A DNA stretch of 64,000 bases from assembly GCA_021234155.1 (NCBI GenBank), contig JAJEKV010000137.1:1-64000 (forward strand), in the 5' to 3' direction. Position numbers and translations under genes: made by a program. Origin of the DNA: Isoetes taiwanensis. Its lineage: Eukaryota; Streptophyta; Lycopodiopsida; Isoetales; Isoetaceae. The notes below the pieces were generated by a model. It saw only the letters and a program-made list of their open reading frames with translations. It was not told the origin of the DNA and made no database searches. Positions 10,446 through 21,124 of this stretch are shown piece after piece (the stretch's first letter is position 1; the number at the start of each line of letters is the position of its first letter).

Positions 10446-11525
10446 TTAAGAAGGTGGTGTTTTTTTAGACATGGTTTATAACTAGATGTAGTTTTTAAGC
10501 AGCTATTTTTTAAGAAAGTATAGTTTTTTGAGGTGTGGTTTATAAGCAGGCATAGTTTTTAAGTAGCTATTTTTAAGAATAGAATAGAATATGACTTTAT
10601 CGTCCACGGAGACCAACTGGCCTATGGGACCCAAGTACAAAGAGAGAGCAGCGATATTACTACGATTAAAAAACCCCCGCCCCGAAGGGTTTTCAGGGGA
10701 AAAACCTTAGTAGCAATAAGGATGTTGACATACTGCACAGTTATATACATAATCACAAGTACAACTGAGGTTAATGTCGGACAGGGGGGCATAACTGAGT
10801 CTGCGTATCCATTACCTCCCGGAGGTACGATCCCAACAAGCCTACAGAGGCCGTGCTCAGTAGCTCATGCAAGGCCTGATGGGGCACAACTAACCGAGCA
10901 TACTGAGCCCGGATATGCTCTACGCCGGACAGGCCTGGAGGGCGTGACTTTCATCCTCAATGGCACCCTGTTGACAGCACTAACAGACTCTGTCCTCACG
11001 CGGCTCCCGAATCCATCTCCCTGTCTCAATGCGGAGGTGGTGTGCACCTGTGCGAATGGAAGCAATCACCCTGCGCTTTTTCATGGGTAGATGGGTGCGT
11101 AGGTAAGGAAGTATGATTTAAGTTGAGGTGTTATTTTTTGAGGTGTGGTTTATAAGTGGGTATAGTTTTTAAGTGGCTATTTTTTAATAAAGTATGGTTT
11201 ATAACTAGGTGTAGTTTTTTAAGAAACTATTTTTTAAGGAAGTATGGTTTTTTTTTTAGGTGTGGTATATATAACTAGGTGTAATTTTTAAGTAGCTGTT
11301 TTTTAAGAAAGTATGACTTTTTAAGGTGTGATTTATAAGTAGGTGTAGTTTTTAAGTGGTTGTTTTTTAAGGAAGTATAGTTTTTTTGAAGTAGTGTGGT
11401 TTTATAATTAAGTGTAGTTTTTAAGTAGTTATTTCTTAGGGAAGTATGGTTTTTTTTTTAGGTATGATTTATGAGTAGGTGTAGTCTCTAAGTAGCTATT
11501 TTTTAAGGAAGTATGGTTTTTTTGA
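10441..11525. repeat. AT-rich satellite of about 60-bp units, interrupted
   Basis: Units of the form GAAGTATGGTTTTTT, AGGTGTGGTTTATAA, GTAGGTGTAGTTTTTAAG, TAGCTATTTTTTAAG recur at 10441-10565 and again at about 11110-11525. Between them lies a minus-strand LINE fragment, so the array existed before that insertion. At 11526 it gives way abruptly to a different, GC-richer array. Confidence 0.8.
10566..11110 (-). mobile_element. LINE family R fragment inserted in satellite
   Basis: On the minus strand it encodes HPSTHEKAQG-like degenerate sequence leading to ASIRTGAHHLRIETGRW and ATEDESHALQACP-like zinc-ribbon residues, followed by a 3' untranslated region with GGTCTCCGTGGACGATAAA and a (TTCTA)n tail at 10566-10580. 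It has lost frame in several places. Its 3' end retains the tandem pentanucleotide that marks this family. Confidence 0.7.
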
Positions 11526-11527
11526 GG

Positions 11528-12757
11528 CTCCAACATGCCAAGGTGGCTCAAACATACCATGTGGGCTCCAACGTGCCACCTAGTCTCAAACATGCCAAGG
11601 TGGATCAAACATGCCATGCGAACTCCAACATGCCAAGGTGGCTCCAACATGCAACGTGGGCTCCAACATGCCACCTCGGTTCCAACATGTCAAGGTGGCT
11701 CAAACATGCCACTAGTGCGGGCTCCAACTTGCCACCTAGGCTCCAACATGCCAAAGTGGCTCATACATGCCACGTGGGCTCCAACATGCCACCTAGGCTC
11801 AAACAAGCCAAGGTGGCTTGAACATGCCACCTAGGCTCCAAAATGCCACGCGGGCTCCAACATGCCAAGGTGGCTTAAACATGCCACTTGGGCTCCAACA
11901 ATACACCTAGTCTCTAACATGACAAGGTGGCTAAAACATGCACGTGTTCAACATGCCAAGATGTCTTAAACATGCCACCTAGGCTCTAACATGCCAAGGT
12001 GGCTCAAACGTGCCACGTGGGCTCCAACATGCCACCTAGGTTCCAACATGCGACCTAGTCTCAAACATGCCAAGGTAGCTCAAACATGCCATGCGAACTC
12101 CAACATGCCAAGGTGGCTCAAACATGCAATGTGGGCTCCAACATGCCACCTAGGCTCCAACATGCCAAGGTGGCTCAAACATGCCACCTAGGCATGCGGG
12201 CTCCAACTTGCCACCTAGGCTCCAACATGCAAAGGTGGCTCCAACATGCCACGTGGGCTCCAACATGCCAAGGTGGCTCAAACATGCCACGTGGGCTCCA
12301 TCATGCCACCTAGGCTCCAAAATGCCACGCGGACTCCAACATGCCACAGGCTCCAACATGCCAACGTCGCTTAAACATGCCACGTGGGCTCCAACATGCC
12401 ACCTAGTCTCCAACATGCCAAGGTGGCTCAAACATGCCACGTTGTTTCAACATGCCAAGATGGCTCAAATATGCCACCTAGGCTCTAACATGCCAAGGTA
12501 GCTCAAACATACCACGTGGGCTCCAACATGCCACCTAGGTGCCAAAATGCCACGTGGGCTCGAACATGCCTCCTAGGCTCCAACATGCCAAGGTTCGCAA
12601 GAATGACACGTGGGCTACACCATGCCACCTAGGCTCCAACATGCGACCTAGTCTCAAACATGCCAAGGTGGCTCAAACCTGCCACGTGGGCTCCAGCATG
12701 CCACCTAGGCTCCAACATGCGACCTAGTCTAAACATGCCAAGGTGGCTCAAACATGA
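11528..12757. repeat. 19-bp minisatellite with 57-bp higher-order unit
   Basis: About 1.23 kb of 19-bp monomers ACATGCCAnnnnGGCTCmA, in which the four-base core alternates mainly between AGGT, CGTG and CCTA. Three monomers in that order make a 57-bp higher-order unit. The CCTA type creates the palindrome CCTAGG. 57 is a multiple of three, so long open frames appear in several phases and both strands with peptides such as MPRWLKHATWAPTCHLGSN; these are not taken as genes. Some monomers are damaged. A shorter related array lies at 54.0-54.3 kb. Confidence 0.9.
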
Positions 12758-13084
12758 AGTGTTTAAAAAAATCCAGCTTACCCTAGCCTTGGCAAAGGTC
12801 AACTAGAATAAACATCTACCTCGATCAATCCTTTGGTAGTGTTATCTATCCATACATGAACTGTAAAAGTTCAAGATGGAACTTCTAAACCTTGATCTCA
12901 GAATAATTAGCAGAAATTAAGAAATATAGAATTAGAAATACCAGTTCCAAAAATTAAAAGTCCAGGAATACACGGATTTGAAAAAATGTTCAAGAACAAG
13001 ATGGGAACTTGGAAGCAAAGTTCTAAATAACCTCTTAGAAGTAGACATCTCTTGATTACTGATCTGGCATACGTACCTTCAGAT

Positions 13085-13226
13085 TCATTCTTTTGCATAG
13101 GCAGGTGGTTGTGCTCAGTTAGATCAGTTTGTCCACTGGGGTTATAATCTTGTCTTTGCATTTTATGTTGTTAGTTGGTGAATAAAGCTTGTCGTCCTTC
13201 AAAAAAAAAAAAAAAAAAAAAAAACT
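13085..13226 (+). mobile_element. LINE-type 3' end with poly(A), second copy
   Basis: Shares GTGCTCAGTTAGATCAG, AATAAAGC, CGTCCTTC and a run of about 26 A with the copy ending at 4922. Sequence just upstream (12758-13085) is unassigned and could be the body of the element. Confidence 0.6.
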
Positions 13227-13302
13227 CTTGATGAACCATCTCATATAGTAACTGGATACGAAGACACAACCTGTATGTTGATGTCTATGTGCATGATGTG
13301 AT

Positions 13303-13400
13303 CTTTTTGGGTTGCCCCTAGGGGGGCAAACCTTTGTTTATGTGGGCTTTTGGCATATCCTAGGTATATGCTAGAATATCCCTAGGATATGTTGGTGACT
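13303..13400 (-). repeat. foldback element, inverted copy
   Basis: Contains GGGTTGCCCCTAGGGGGG, TTTATGTGGGCTTTTGGCAT and CTAGGTATATGCTAGAATAT in the reverse order and orientation of the element at 26.48-26.58 kb. The TA-rich palindrome is less perfect here. Confidence 0.7.
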
Positions 13401-13970
13401 GCTCCAAACCTCCTATTTCCTGTAAACTCTCGGTCAGCTGGTAAAGAACTCGATGTTGGGCATCCATTTTGAAACCGGCTAACCCGTTCAAATGAGAGCT
13501 GTGTGCAAATGAGAGCTGTGTGAAGATCGAGGTTCAGTCGAGGTTCAGGTATCCACAGACCAAGCAAGGCTCCAGCCTTGCCATTCTTCTAAGCTGGGAG
13601 AGCAGAGATGAGCGTCACCAAACTGTGTCCTATATGGTAAGTTCCGACCCTTATCCGCCGTAGTATTCAGAACCAACTCAGAACCCTAATCGCACGTTTA
13701 GAATCTAGAGCACGTTTATGATTTTTTCTCAATATGTACATTTAGGATTCCAAGCTTCTGGATATGTCTTCTATGAGAATGAAATGGGTAGAAGGCTCCC
13801 TGCCTTCTTAGCTTGTCCCTGTCCTGTAACTGATTACCTTGGCCTTTAGGTTAAATTTTAAACATTTAGAATTTGATGAAGGCATTTTTTTAAGATGGAG
13901 CTGCAGTTGGTACTTCAGTAGGAAATGATATTACAGGACAGGAAGCTTAATTTCTGTACTTAATTTTGCA
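13401..13970. other. intergenic; may include TRS130 intron
   Basis: Holds a small duplication near 13487-13525 (CAAATGAGAGCTGTGTG twice). No earlier TRS130 exon was recognised upstream of 13972. Confidence 0.5.
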
Positions 13971-13971
13971 G

Positions 13972-14704
13972 TTACTCTTTAACTTGAATCGCCCAATAGA
14001 TGTTGCAGCTCGTGGTTTTTCTTTTGTGACTGCTTTCTCAAGGAATATTTCAAATCATGAGGTGTATACATTTTCTCATTTAACAAGGACTGCATGTATC
14101 TAATTGTTTTTCTTTATTTGAATAAGCAGAAAGACTTGCCATTCTGCTTAAGAGAGGTTTGGGTGATAACAGCATGTATGCCGTTGGTCAAGGCAACAAC
14201 TGAACGGTTTGCTCCACGTACAGTCAATCCTGAAGCAGAAAAAGATTTTTATCATATTCTGGCCGATTTGATCTCGAATGCCAGAACTAAGGTTAGATTC
14301 TTTGATGCAACCCTATCTCTTTGTGTTTTAATTCTGGGTACTCGTATCATTATATGATTTTTTTTTTTAATTGTCGTAACAGGTTTTGCATTTTCTTACC
14401 AACTTATGTTCTCATTTTTTCGAAGTTCCTGTTTGAGCATGTTACCATAGCCGAAGCCAGCTATATGGCCTTCTGTACCTGTTGATGCAATTTCCCGAAT
14501 TCTTGCAAAAGAACAGGTTTTTCTGCATCCACTGGATTGCAGTAAATTGATAAGATGATAAACTTGGAGCACTTCTTCATTTGCTGACTTTTGCAGGCCA
14601 CACAAGATAGTCCGAGGTCTCCTCTTTCCAACAAAAGCAAGCTATTATTATCTCCATCAATGCTCCTGAGAGAAGCTAATCGGAGTTTTGGACGGTCCAA
14701 ATAG
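13972..14704 (+). pseudogene. TRS130: TRAPPII subunit TRS130/TRAPPC10 exons, broken
   Basis: Four consecutive exons of the plant TRAPPII tethering-complex subunit TRS130, which acts at the trans-Golgi/cell plate. Exon a (13972-14061, 30 codons) has LFNLNRPIDVAARG. Exon b (14130-14291, 54 codons) has LPFCLREVWVITAC and EKDFYHILADL. Exon c (about 14423-14516) has MLP, then a TAG at 14448-14450 where the family has Trp of MLPWPKP, then WPSVPVDAISRILAKEQ. Exon d (14597-14704) has SMLLREANR and then runs into a stop out of register with the family. Splice sites and phases of a and b are correct. The rest of this protein of more than 1000 residues is absent, so this is a gene fragment with a nonsense mutation. 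Confidence 0.85.
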
Positions 14705-14849
14705 GTAATGAAATGACCCCGATCAAAAGATCAACGGAGCTGTGCATTTTTGTTCAGGTTTTTGTTCAGGCTATATAGACGTAAATGGCAGAAATAGTGC
14801 TTTGTTGTGATGGGTTTTCTTGCAACATCCTAAACCACGATTTTTTGCG

Positions 14850-14990
14850 GAAGAGGCCATCGGATTTATAACTCCCAGCGGGATGCTGCAGGAAACCACG
14901 AGTTTTTGCCCTTCTTCTCGCTCCAACATTTTAGGGCATGCAGAAGAGGCCATCGGATTTATGGCTTCCAGCGGGATGCTGCAGGATTTG
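14850..14990. repeat. partial duplication of 44 bp, 92 bp apart
   Basis: GAAGAGGCCATCGGATTTAT, then CCAGCGGGATGCTGCAGGA, occurs at about 14850-14893 and again at about 14942-14985. A short open frame crosses both copies, but no known protein was recognised. Confidence 0.75.
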
Positions 14991-14999
14991 CTCGGGTCA

Positions 15000-15820
15000 T
15001 AAGTGTCATTCATTTGCAATTTGAAGAGCTGCAGCACAGGCTGGGAGCAGATTGGCAAGACTGCAAGATGCCATTTCATTAAGATAGTATATTTATGCCA
15101 TCTTCTGTTTCCAGAATGTTGTTGGAGTAATCCCTAATCTTCTATACAAGAAAATGTGTATGCTTTAAAATTGATGCATATGTATTAGATTGCCCGAGTT
15201 TGCCTATTGTAGATACTTGCATTCCATTCTTTGCAGCCCTCTACAACATGAATTGTAGATAGATCACAAAGGCCTGCATAACTGATTACAGAGATGGATC
15301 TATTAACGGGATGCTTTTCTTAGCTTTTGATAATGCTATTCCTGTTGTAATACATTTGTTGTGGTATCTAGATGATAATGTGTTAAACCGCTTCTAATGT
15401 CATGTGCATGGTCATATACAACACCATGCTTCAACCATGTATGTTCTTTGATACCTTCTAAATGGCAGGTGATGGTTATTAATTTAGCACTCTTTTTAGA
15501 ATGTTTGGCATTTTCTTTGTCTAACTTTTATCTTCTTTGCAAGGAACTATGACAATCTAGAACAAACTATTGAAAGGAAGAAAGATGGGTGCTTATATCT
15601 GAACATCTTTGGAATGCGCTATGGAGATTAGATGGAATAAGGTCTGGAAATTTACAGTGTTCTTCTCTCTATTTTGAATCATGGTTGGCCAGGGCTAAAT
15701 ATGAAAATGCAGCATTATATTCATCATCAGCTTTTTATTTCTGTGAACCAATATACTGATGTCATTGAGGCTGTCACAGGTAAAATAAATGATTATCTAA
15801 ATTCATGGTCCTATGTTTAG
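15000..15820. other. intergenic, no recognised gene
   Basis: AT-rich sequence between the TRS130 and RPB9 remains. It holds no motif I can assign; an exon-like block near 15542-15630 was considered and not identified. Confidence 0.5.
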
Positions 15821-16312
15821 GACAACATTATGAATCCCAAGGAGAATAGGGAACAAAGCTGTCTTATGTGGCATTGTCGTATTTGTGATCGTCAGGTAGG
15901 AAAACTCCATTTTTTCTTGCAGCATTTGACAGTGTGTTAGTCATAGATATAGGAGCTTTTCAAAGACAGGTACTGCATTTGAGCAAATTTTGAAAAGACC
16001 TCATTTTAATACCTTTTCTTTTATATGAGCAGTATAAGGCAGATAACAACATTGTCTACTACAAGGAGCATACAGAGTGGCAAAATGCAGTCTCCCAGCA
16101 TACCATGCCTCGTACTAAAAATGTGTGTTGTAAAAAATACAACCATCATGAAGCCGCCTTTTGTCAGGTACAAATAGGGTAAAGAAAAGCATTTCATTTA
16201 GAAAAGGAACCAGTTTTATATGCGACTAATAATATAAGGAAAACCATTTCTTCATATGTTTGCTAATCATTCAGTGCGACCAACAGCTCATCAGTTGGAG
16301 GGACTTGGGTAA
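15821..16312 (+). pseudogene. RPB9: RNA polymerase II subunit 9 (RPB9) copy 1
   Basis: Exon-like blocks of RPB9, the small zinc-ribbon subunit of RNA polymerase II. Block 1 (15821-15895) encodes NIMNPKENREQ and CRICDRQ. Block 2 (16033-16166) encodes YKADNNIVYYKEHTEWQ, MPRTKNVCCKKYNHHEAAF. Block 3 (16275-16312) keeps only the end APTAHQLEGLG-like tail because about 75 bp that encode the CTNARCGHRW zinc pair are deleted. One zinc ligand of block 2 is changed (Cys to Tyr in KKYNHH). The first CxxC pair of the N-terminal ribbon is also missing. Introns are retained with GTAGGA and GTACAA donors. Confidence 0.8.
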
Positions 16313-16333
16313 CCAACATGCCTTAGCTGAGTT

Positions 16334-16552
16334 TCTGAAATAATTATCTTTGCAACCTCTTAGCTGTGTTACATCAAGCAACTTCTTGGTTAACTAGAAC
16401 ACGAGTTTTTTTCTGCTCTGAAATTACAATTTGCTGCAACTTTCTGAAATAATTATCTTTGCAACCTCTTAGCTGTGTTACATCAAGCAACTTCTTGGTT
16501 AACTAGAACATGAGTTTTTTTTCTGCTTTGAAATTACAATTTGTTGCAACTT
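16334..16552 (+). repeat. 107-bp internal tandem repeat (copy 1)
   Basis: Two 107-bp units containing CTGAAATAATTATCTTTGC, CATCAAGCAACTTCTTGG and TCTGAAATTACAATTTG follow each other. The same doubled unit is found at about 17464-17690 in the second copy of the larger duplication, so this doubling is older than the 1.1-kb duplication. Confidence 0.9.
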
Positions 16553-16874
16553 TATCCTTTGTGCATGCAGGTGCTAAAAATATTATCATCCCTTAAATGA
16601 AGACTGCAAAATCTGAATTATGTACACCTTGTCCATATGATCATTGTTTTCTGTTTATTTTTGCACTATAGTTGTATAAGTCCACATTTATATCAGATAT
16701 ACCAAAGCACTAGTCAAGTGCAATTTGCAGCTCTTCATTTTGGAACTCAACACAAACCATAGGCATAAAATGCATTTTTGCATTTCTACTAAGTTTTGTA
16801 TTTGAGGCCAATGGCTATCATATTCTGAACTTATTTTGCTATTTTTGTATCTTAATTTTGAACAGTTTTTGGAG

Positions 16875-17444
16875 CTCAACATTATGAATCCCAAGGAGAA
16901 TAGGGAACAAAGCTGTCTCATGTGGCATTGCCGTATTTGTGATCGTCAGGTAAGAAAACTTCATTTTTTCTTGCGGCATTTTATAGTATGTTAGTCATAG
17001 ATATAGGAGCTTTTCAAAGGCAGTCTTTTCGATTTTTGAGCAACTTTTGAAAAGACCTCATTTTAACACTTTTTCTTTTATATGAGCAGTATAAGGCAGA
17101 TAACGACATTGTCTACTACAAGGAGCATACAGAGTGGCAAAATGCAGCCTCCCAGCATACCATGCCTCGTACTAAAAATGTGTGCTGTAAAAAATGCAAC
17201 CATCATGAAGCCGCCATTTGTCAGGTACAAATAGGGTAGAGAAAATCATTTCATTTAGAAAAGGAACCAGTTTTATATGGGACTAATAATATAAGGAAAA
17301 TCATTTCTTCGTATGTTTGCTAATCATTCAGGTTTAACCGCTGGTGAAGAAAATGTTAGCCTGCGTTTCCAATGCACCAATGCTAGATGTGGACATCGAT
17401 GGATTGTGCGACCAACAGCTCATCAGTTGGAGGGACTTGGGTAA
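16875..17444 (+). pseudogene. RPB9: RNA polymerase II subunit 9 (RPB9) copy 2
   Basis: Better preserved than copy 1. Block 1 (16875-16949) gives LNIMNPKENREQ...CRICDRQ. Block 2 (17100-17224) gives YKADNDIVYYKEHTEWQ, MPRTKNVCCKKCNHHEAA with both cysteines. Block 3 (17332-17444) gives LTAGEENVSLRFQCTNARC, GHRWIVRPTAHQLEGLG and a stop, so the second CxxC...CxxC zinc ribbon is complete. Block 2 ends in phase 0, but block 3 needs a different phase (phase 0 would read GTT TAA), so splicing as drawn would terminate early. The N-terminal first CxxC is absent. I call it a fragment, although a shifted splice site could rescue the C-terminal part. Confidence 0.78.
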
Positions 17445-18019
17445 CCAACATGCCTTAGCTCTGTTTCTGAAATAATTATCTTTGCAACCTCTTAGCTGTG
17501 TTACATCAAGCAACTTCTTGGTTAACTAGAACACGAGTTTTTTTTTCTGTTCTGAAATTACAATTTGCTGCAACTTTCTAAAATAATTATCTTTGCAACC
17601 TCTTAGCTGTGTTACATCAAGCAACTTCTTGGTTAACTAGAACGTGAGTATTATTCTGCTCTGAAATTACAATTTGCTGCAACTTTTTCCTTTGTGCATG
17701 CAAAAATAAAAATATTATCATCCCTTAAATGAAGACTACAAAATCCAAACTACGTACACCTTGTCCATATGGTCACTGTTTTCTGTATATTTTTGCACTA
17801 ATATGACATATAGTTGTGTAAGTCCAGATTTATATCAGATATAGCAAAGCAATAGTCAAGTGCAATTTGCAGCTCTTCATTTTGGAACTGAACACAAACC
17901 ATAGTCATAAAATCAAATTTTGCATTTCTACTAAGTTTTGTAGTTGAGGCCAATGGCCATCATATTCTGTACTTATTTTGATGTTTTTGTATCTTAATTT
18001 TGAACAGTTTTTGGAGCCC

Positions 18020-18574
18020 TTTATGTCTTAAGTGGATAGCATGATAGTATTTATGCAATTGTATCGCTCAACTGGTAAATTCAGGCAGGATATAAAATAG
18101 AAAGAGCAAGAGAATTGACTAATTGTAAAATTTCTAAAATGGTAGAGATCATCACTTAGGAAGCAAAAGGATGTATTCTAGCTTAAAATAATACAGGCAA
18201 CAATCACTATTCAAGTAGTTTAGAATTTTGTCAATTGAAGTTAAATTGAGATCAAGGCAAAGTGACAAGCATCAAGCTACGTATTTTGAAAAACTCGAAC
18301 ACCCTAAATGTTCAAGTTGGTTTCAAGTATATTGCATGTATAATTTTCATAAGCTTCACCGCAGTTTATTCCAATAAGAAAAAAATGCTTCAACTTGATA
18401 TTGTGGCATTAGGCTATTTTGTTTAAGTACATCAGCAACTCATAAAAATCTTCTTTGCTCTCACTTCAAATGGCCTAAAGGCGCTCTTATTGATCACCCT
18501 TCATTGATATTGTGCTATTGAGAAGGCTAAGACTCACTTCATCGATATTTTTTGTTCTTGCGCTTGCCCTTGCA
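18020..18574. other. intergenic, no recognised gene
   Basis: AT-rich DNA between the RPB9 duplication and a LINE tail. No conserved coding motif was seen. Confidence 0.5.
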
Positions 18575-18641
18575 TGTGCCGTCCCATAACCCGTTGGGTT
18601 CCCGTAGACGTAAAAATTTATCTTATCTTATCTTATCTTGT
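18575..18641 (+). mobile_element. LINE family R 3' tail with (TTATC)n
   Basis: GTCCCATAACCCGTTGGGTT, then CCCGTAGACGTAAAAATT and four TTATC units. Other copies of the family have GGTCTC(C/T)GTAGACGATAAA followed by (TTCTA)n or (TCATTC)n. Only the extreme 3' end is present here. Confidence 0.65.
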
Positions 18642-19039
18642 TTTAATGGCAAATAAGAATATGCCTTTTTTGTGGAGTTCTGGTTTGCCTAGTCAGCCTT
18701 TTCTTTTCTTAAATATGTTTCTGTTTCTGTGTGGTTCTGTGTTTTTTTTCCCATTTCTGACCTAAATGTTTCACTCCAGATATTATTGATGTCATGAAGA
18801 AGCAGTAGCAGAGCATTACTGATGGTGTCTTTGAAAATGCAAAGCGACTCTGTAGTGAATATCATGTTTGTTTCTAGATTTTATTCATATTCATGTTCTG
18901 TATCAAGTTTTGTAAATTGTGATTTTTTTATTCTTCCAGACATCCTAAAACTGTGGCTGTCCTTGGAGATGCAAGAGAGGGAATTTGTGAAAAACATGTA
19001 TTTCCATTCTCTGCTCTATTAGACTTGTCCTTATACTCC

Positions 19040-19232
19040 TGCAATCTTTGTTCCATGCCGACCACCAAAGATTTCTTCAGGTCAATTCTCATAAAGTCAT
19101 GGTATCAAGTATTCTATTGTTTTGAAGTACCAATTATGATTGATTGTGAAAACATGACTTCGAAGTATGATTTAAACCACTTCATCCTCCGGCCATGAAG
19201 GGCAACCCTCCGTGCGCAGCACCTTGTTTACA
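19040..19232 (+). repeat. dispersed repeat family D copy
   Basis: Contains TTTGTTCCATGCCGACCACC, GGTATCAAGTATTCTATTG, GTGAAAACATGACTTCGAAG, CCTCCGGCCATGAAGGGCAA and ends GCGCAGCACCTTGTTT. An inverted partial copy lies 570 bp downstream at 19799-19860. Confidence 0.65.
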
Positions 19233-19703
19233 TTTTCCCAACAAATAGAGCTCAACAGGCAATATTATGTTACATGACATTCAAGATTTTGAGTTAATGA
19301 ACAAAGGAAATATATATGTTCAGAGAGCATTGTTCGTTTAAACAATAGAGCCAATATCTAATACAATCATAGTATATCTCAATAAATAGACAGATGCTCT
19401 TATTAACATTAAACCTGAAGTATGGAAATGCTTTCAAGTTCATTAAAAGACCAAACTTCCTTACATTATATTGATATCACTGTATTCCTTCTGCTCAATG
19501 TCTTAGACATGATAAAGCTTAATGAATATCCTACAAAAGTCATAAATATTGCACAGATAAAAAACCACCATCATAATCATAATTTTCATGTCTCATATAT
19601 GCAGCAGAACATATCCGGGTTTAATTGATAAGCATGAGCAATATTTACCATTTATCATTTGTTACAGAATAACTTTACTTGCAATATGTAGCAAAAGAAC
19701 ATG

Positions 19704-19798
19704 GGGTTCCAGGAGGATTTGATATGGATGTAAAAAATAACAATTCCTGAAACCATAGACTATATATCACTCAAACAATATAATGGGTTGTTATAAAA
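19704..19798 (+). repeat. 95-bp block shared with 27.95-28.05 kb
   Basis: GGATTTGATATGGATGTAAA, CAATTCCTGAAACCATAGAC and GGGTTGTTATAAAAA are shared with 27958-28050. Here it joins an inverted family D repeat; at the other site the same boundary joins a long A run and a SINE. The shared boundary suggests a target or 3' end used twice. Confidence 0.65.
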
Positions 19799-19860
19799 AC
19801 AAGGTGCTGCGCACGGAGGGTTGCCCTCTATGGCCCGAGGGTGAAGTGGCTTAAATTAAA
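19799..19860 (-). repeat. dispersed repeat family D, inverted terminal part
   Basis: AACAAGGTGCTGCGCACGGA and GGGTTGCCCTCTATGGCC match, in reverse, the end of the copies at 10.4 and 19.2 kb. Only the last 60 bp of the family are present. Confidence 0.7.
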
Positions 19861-21120
19861 TCCACATGTGACCTCTGTCACGAAGCCAATACTATACTAA
19901 GGAGCCTAAAATTGTCAGGGAAAAGGCAGGTAGATCATGTTGAACGTGGTCTTAAGTTCTTCACCACGGGTTTATTGCAAAAAGGGGAACCATTGATTTA
20001 TGTTGAGAAATCGGTAACATACCATGGACGTATATCACTCCCATTGATTCTTAAAATATTCTCCCTTAGTGCTAGGCTTGTGTAGAAGAGTAAGAGCCAA
20101 GCCTGAAACACCACATGATCTGTATTTGAGAAATAAATTTATGAAAAATGACAATTGTGCGAAGATGACAAAACAGATGAACCTGATATGCCCGACCCGG
20201 CAAAAAGGCTGGAAAACAGACCCTTCAAAGGAGATCCTTCAATAACAAAAAAACACATGGGAATGCGAGAAAACAAAGCATTGCGGTGGTATCCACGAAA
20301 TCAGAAAAATCGTAAATAAAACCAATAACCAATATAAAGAATAGCTTTTATACAATAAATCAAAGTTTGTGGTTTTACGATAATATTACCCTATAAGCAT
20401 TATACTCTTCCTTTACTTTTAAACGAATATCGTTTAGCGTTGCCCTCACGCTTCAATTGGACCAAGCAAGTAACCTAAGAAAAAGTCCTATATGCAATCA
20501 TGTAAAAGCAGGATGAGATTAAAATCTATCAAAAACAAGAATAATAATTACGCCAAATCACCGTTTGTTTTATGAGGTAAGAGTGCAGCAACATCCCCTT
20601 CATAAATCATAGAGCAAGCCACAATACAAATCTTCCTCTAGGCTGCTAAACCATTAGTAAATTAAAGCGTTGCACATATTGCATATCTTGGAACTATTAT
20701 TCCTTACTTTCTCGACAAAGTTGTTTGAAATTGCATCTTTTTCAATCAAATCATTCGGTCTCTCTTCAATTGTTTAATTTCAGAATCAAGGGCCAAAAGC
20801 TTTGTTGGCTCAAAGCACGAGATTTTTTGTTCTTACATAGCTACTATGTGCGAAACTTTGTCTTCTAGAATTTTTGCCTTGTCAAGCAAGCTTGTAACTT
20901 CTTGCCGCGAATACCGTTTCACGGCTACTATTTTCGACACCCTCAAATGGTTATCACCGGTTATGCGCCATTAGTCTCGATTCATAAAGTTCCTCGGGGC
21001 GAGAACTAGTCATTTTGCCTTGCTTCTTCGCTAATTACGATTCTAACTAAAAATCCAAGTATGAATTGCACACTCCATGGAGTATGGGAAAAATCGTGCC
21101 AAGTATAGGAGCTTATAAGA
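19861..21120. other. no recognised gene; possible 5' remains of PPR gene
   Basis: Lies upstream of the PPR-DYW remains on the same strand and has many single-base disruptions at CG sites. No clear PPR motif was found here. Confidence 0.45.
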
Positions 21121-21124
21121 GGCA

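Larger units (their letters stand above)
15824..18019 (+). repeat. 1.05-1.14 kb tandem duplication carrying RPB9 exons
   Basis: Copy 1 runs from about 15824 to 16877 and copy 2 from about 16878 to 18019. Both begin AACATTATGAATCCCAAGG and end CAGTTTTTGGAGC. They are about 90% alike by eye in exons and introns alike. Copy 1 has a deletion at the third exon, which shows the copies have diverged since duplication. Confidence 0.9.

Noticed and set aside
11429-12727. Multiple open frames of 60-106 codons on both strands
   Set aside because: They result from a 19-bp repeat whose 57-bp higher-order unit is a multiple of three; no start context or homology supports coding.
11528-12757. CRISPR-like array
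   Set aside because: Repeats are directly adjacent with no unique spacers, monomers are 19 bp, and the genome is eukaryotic.
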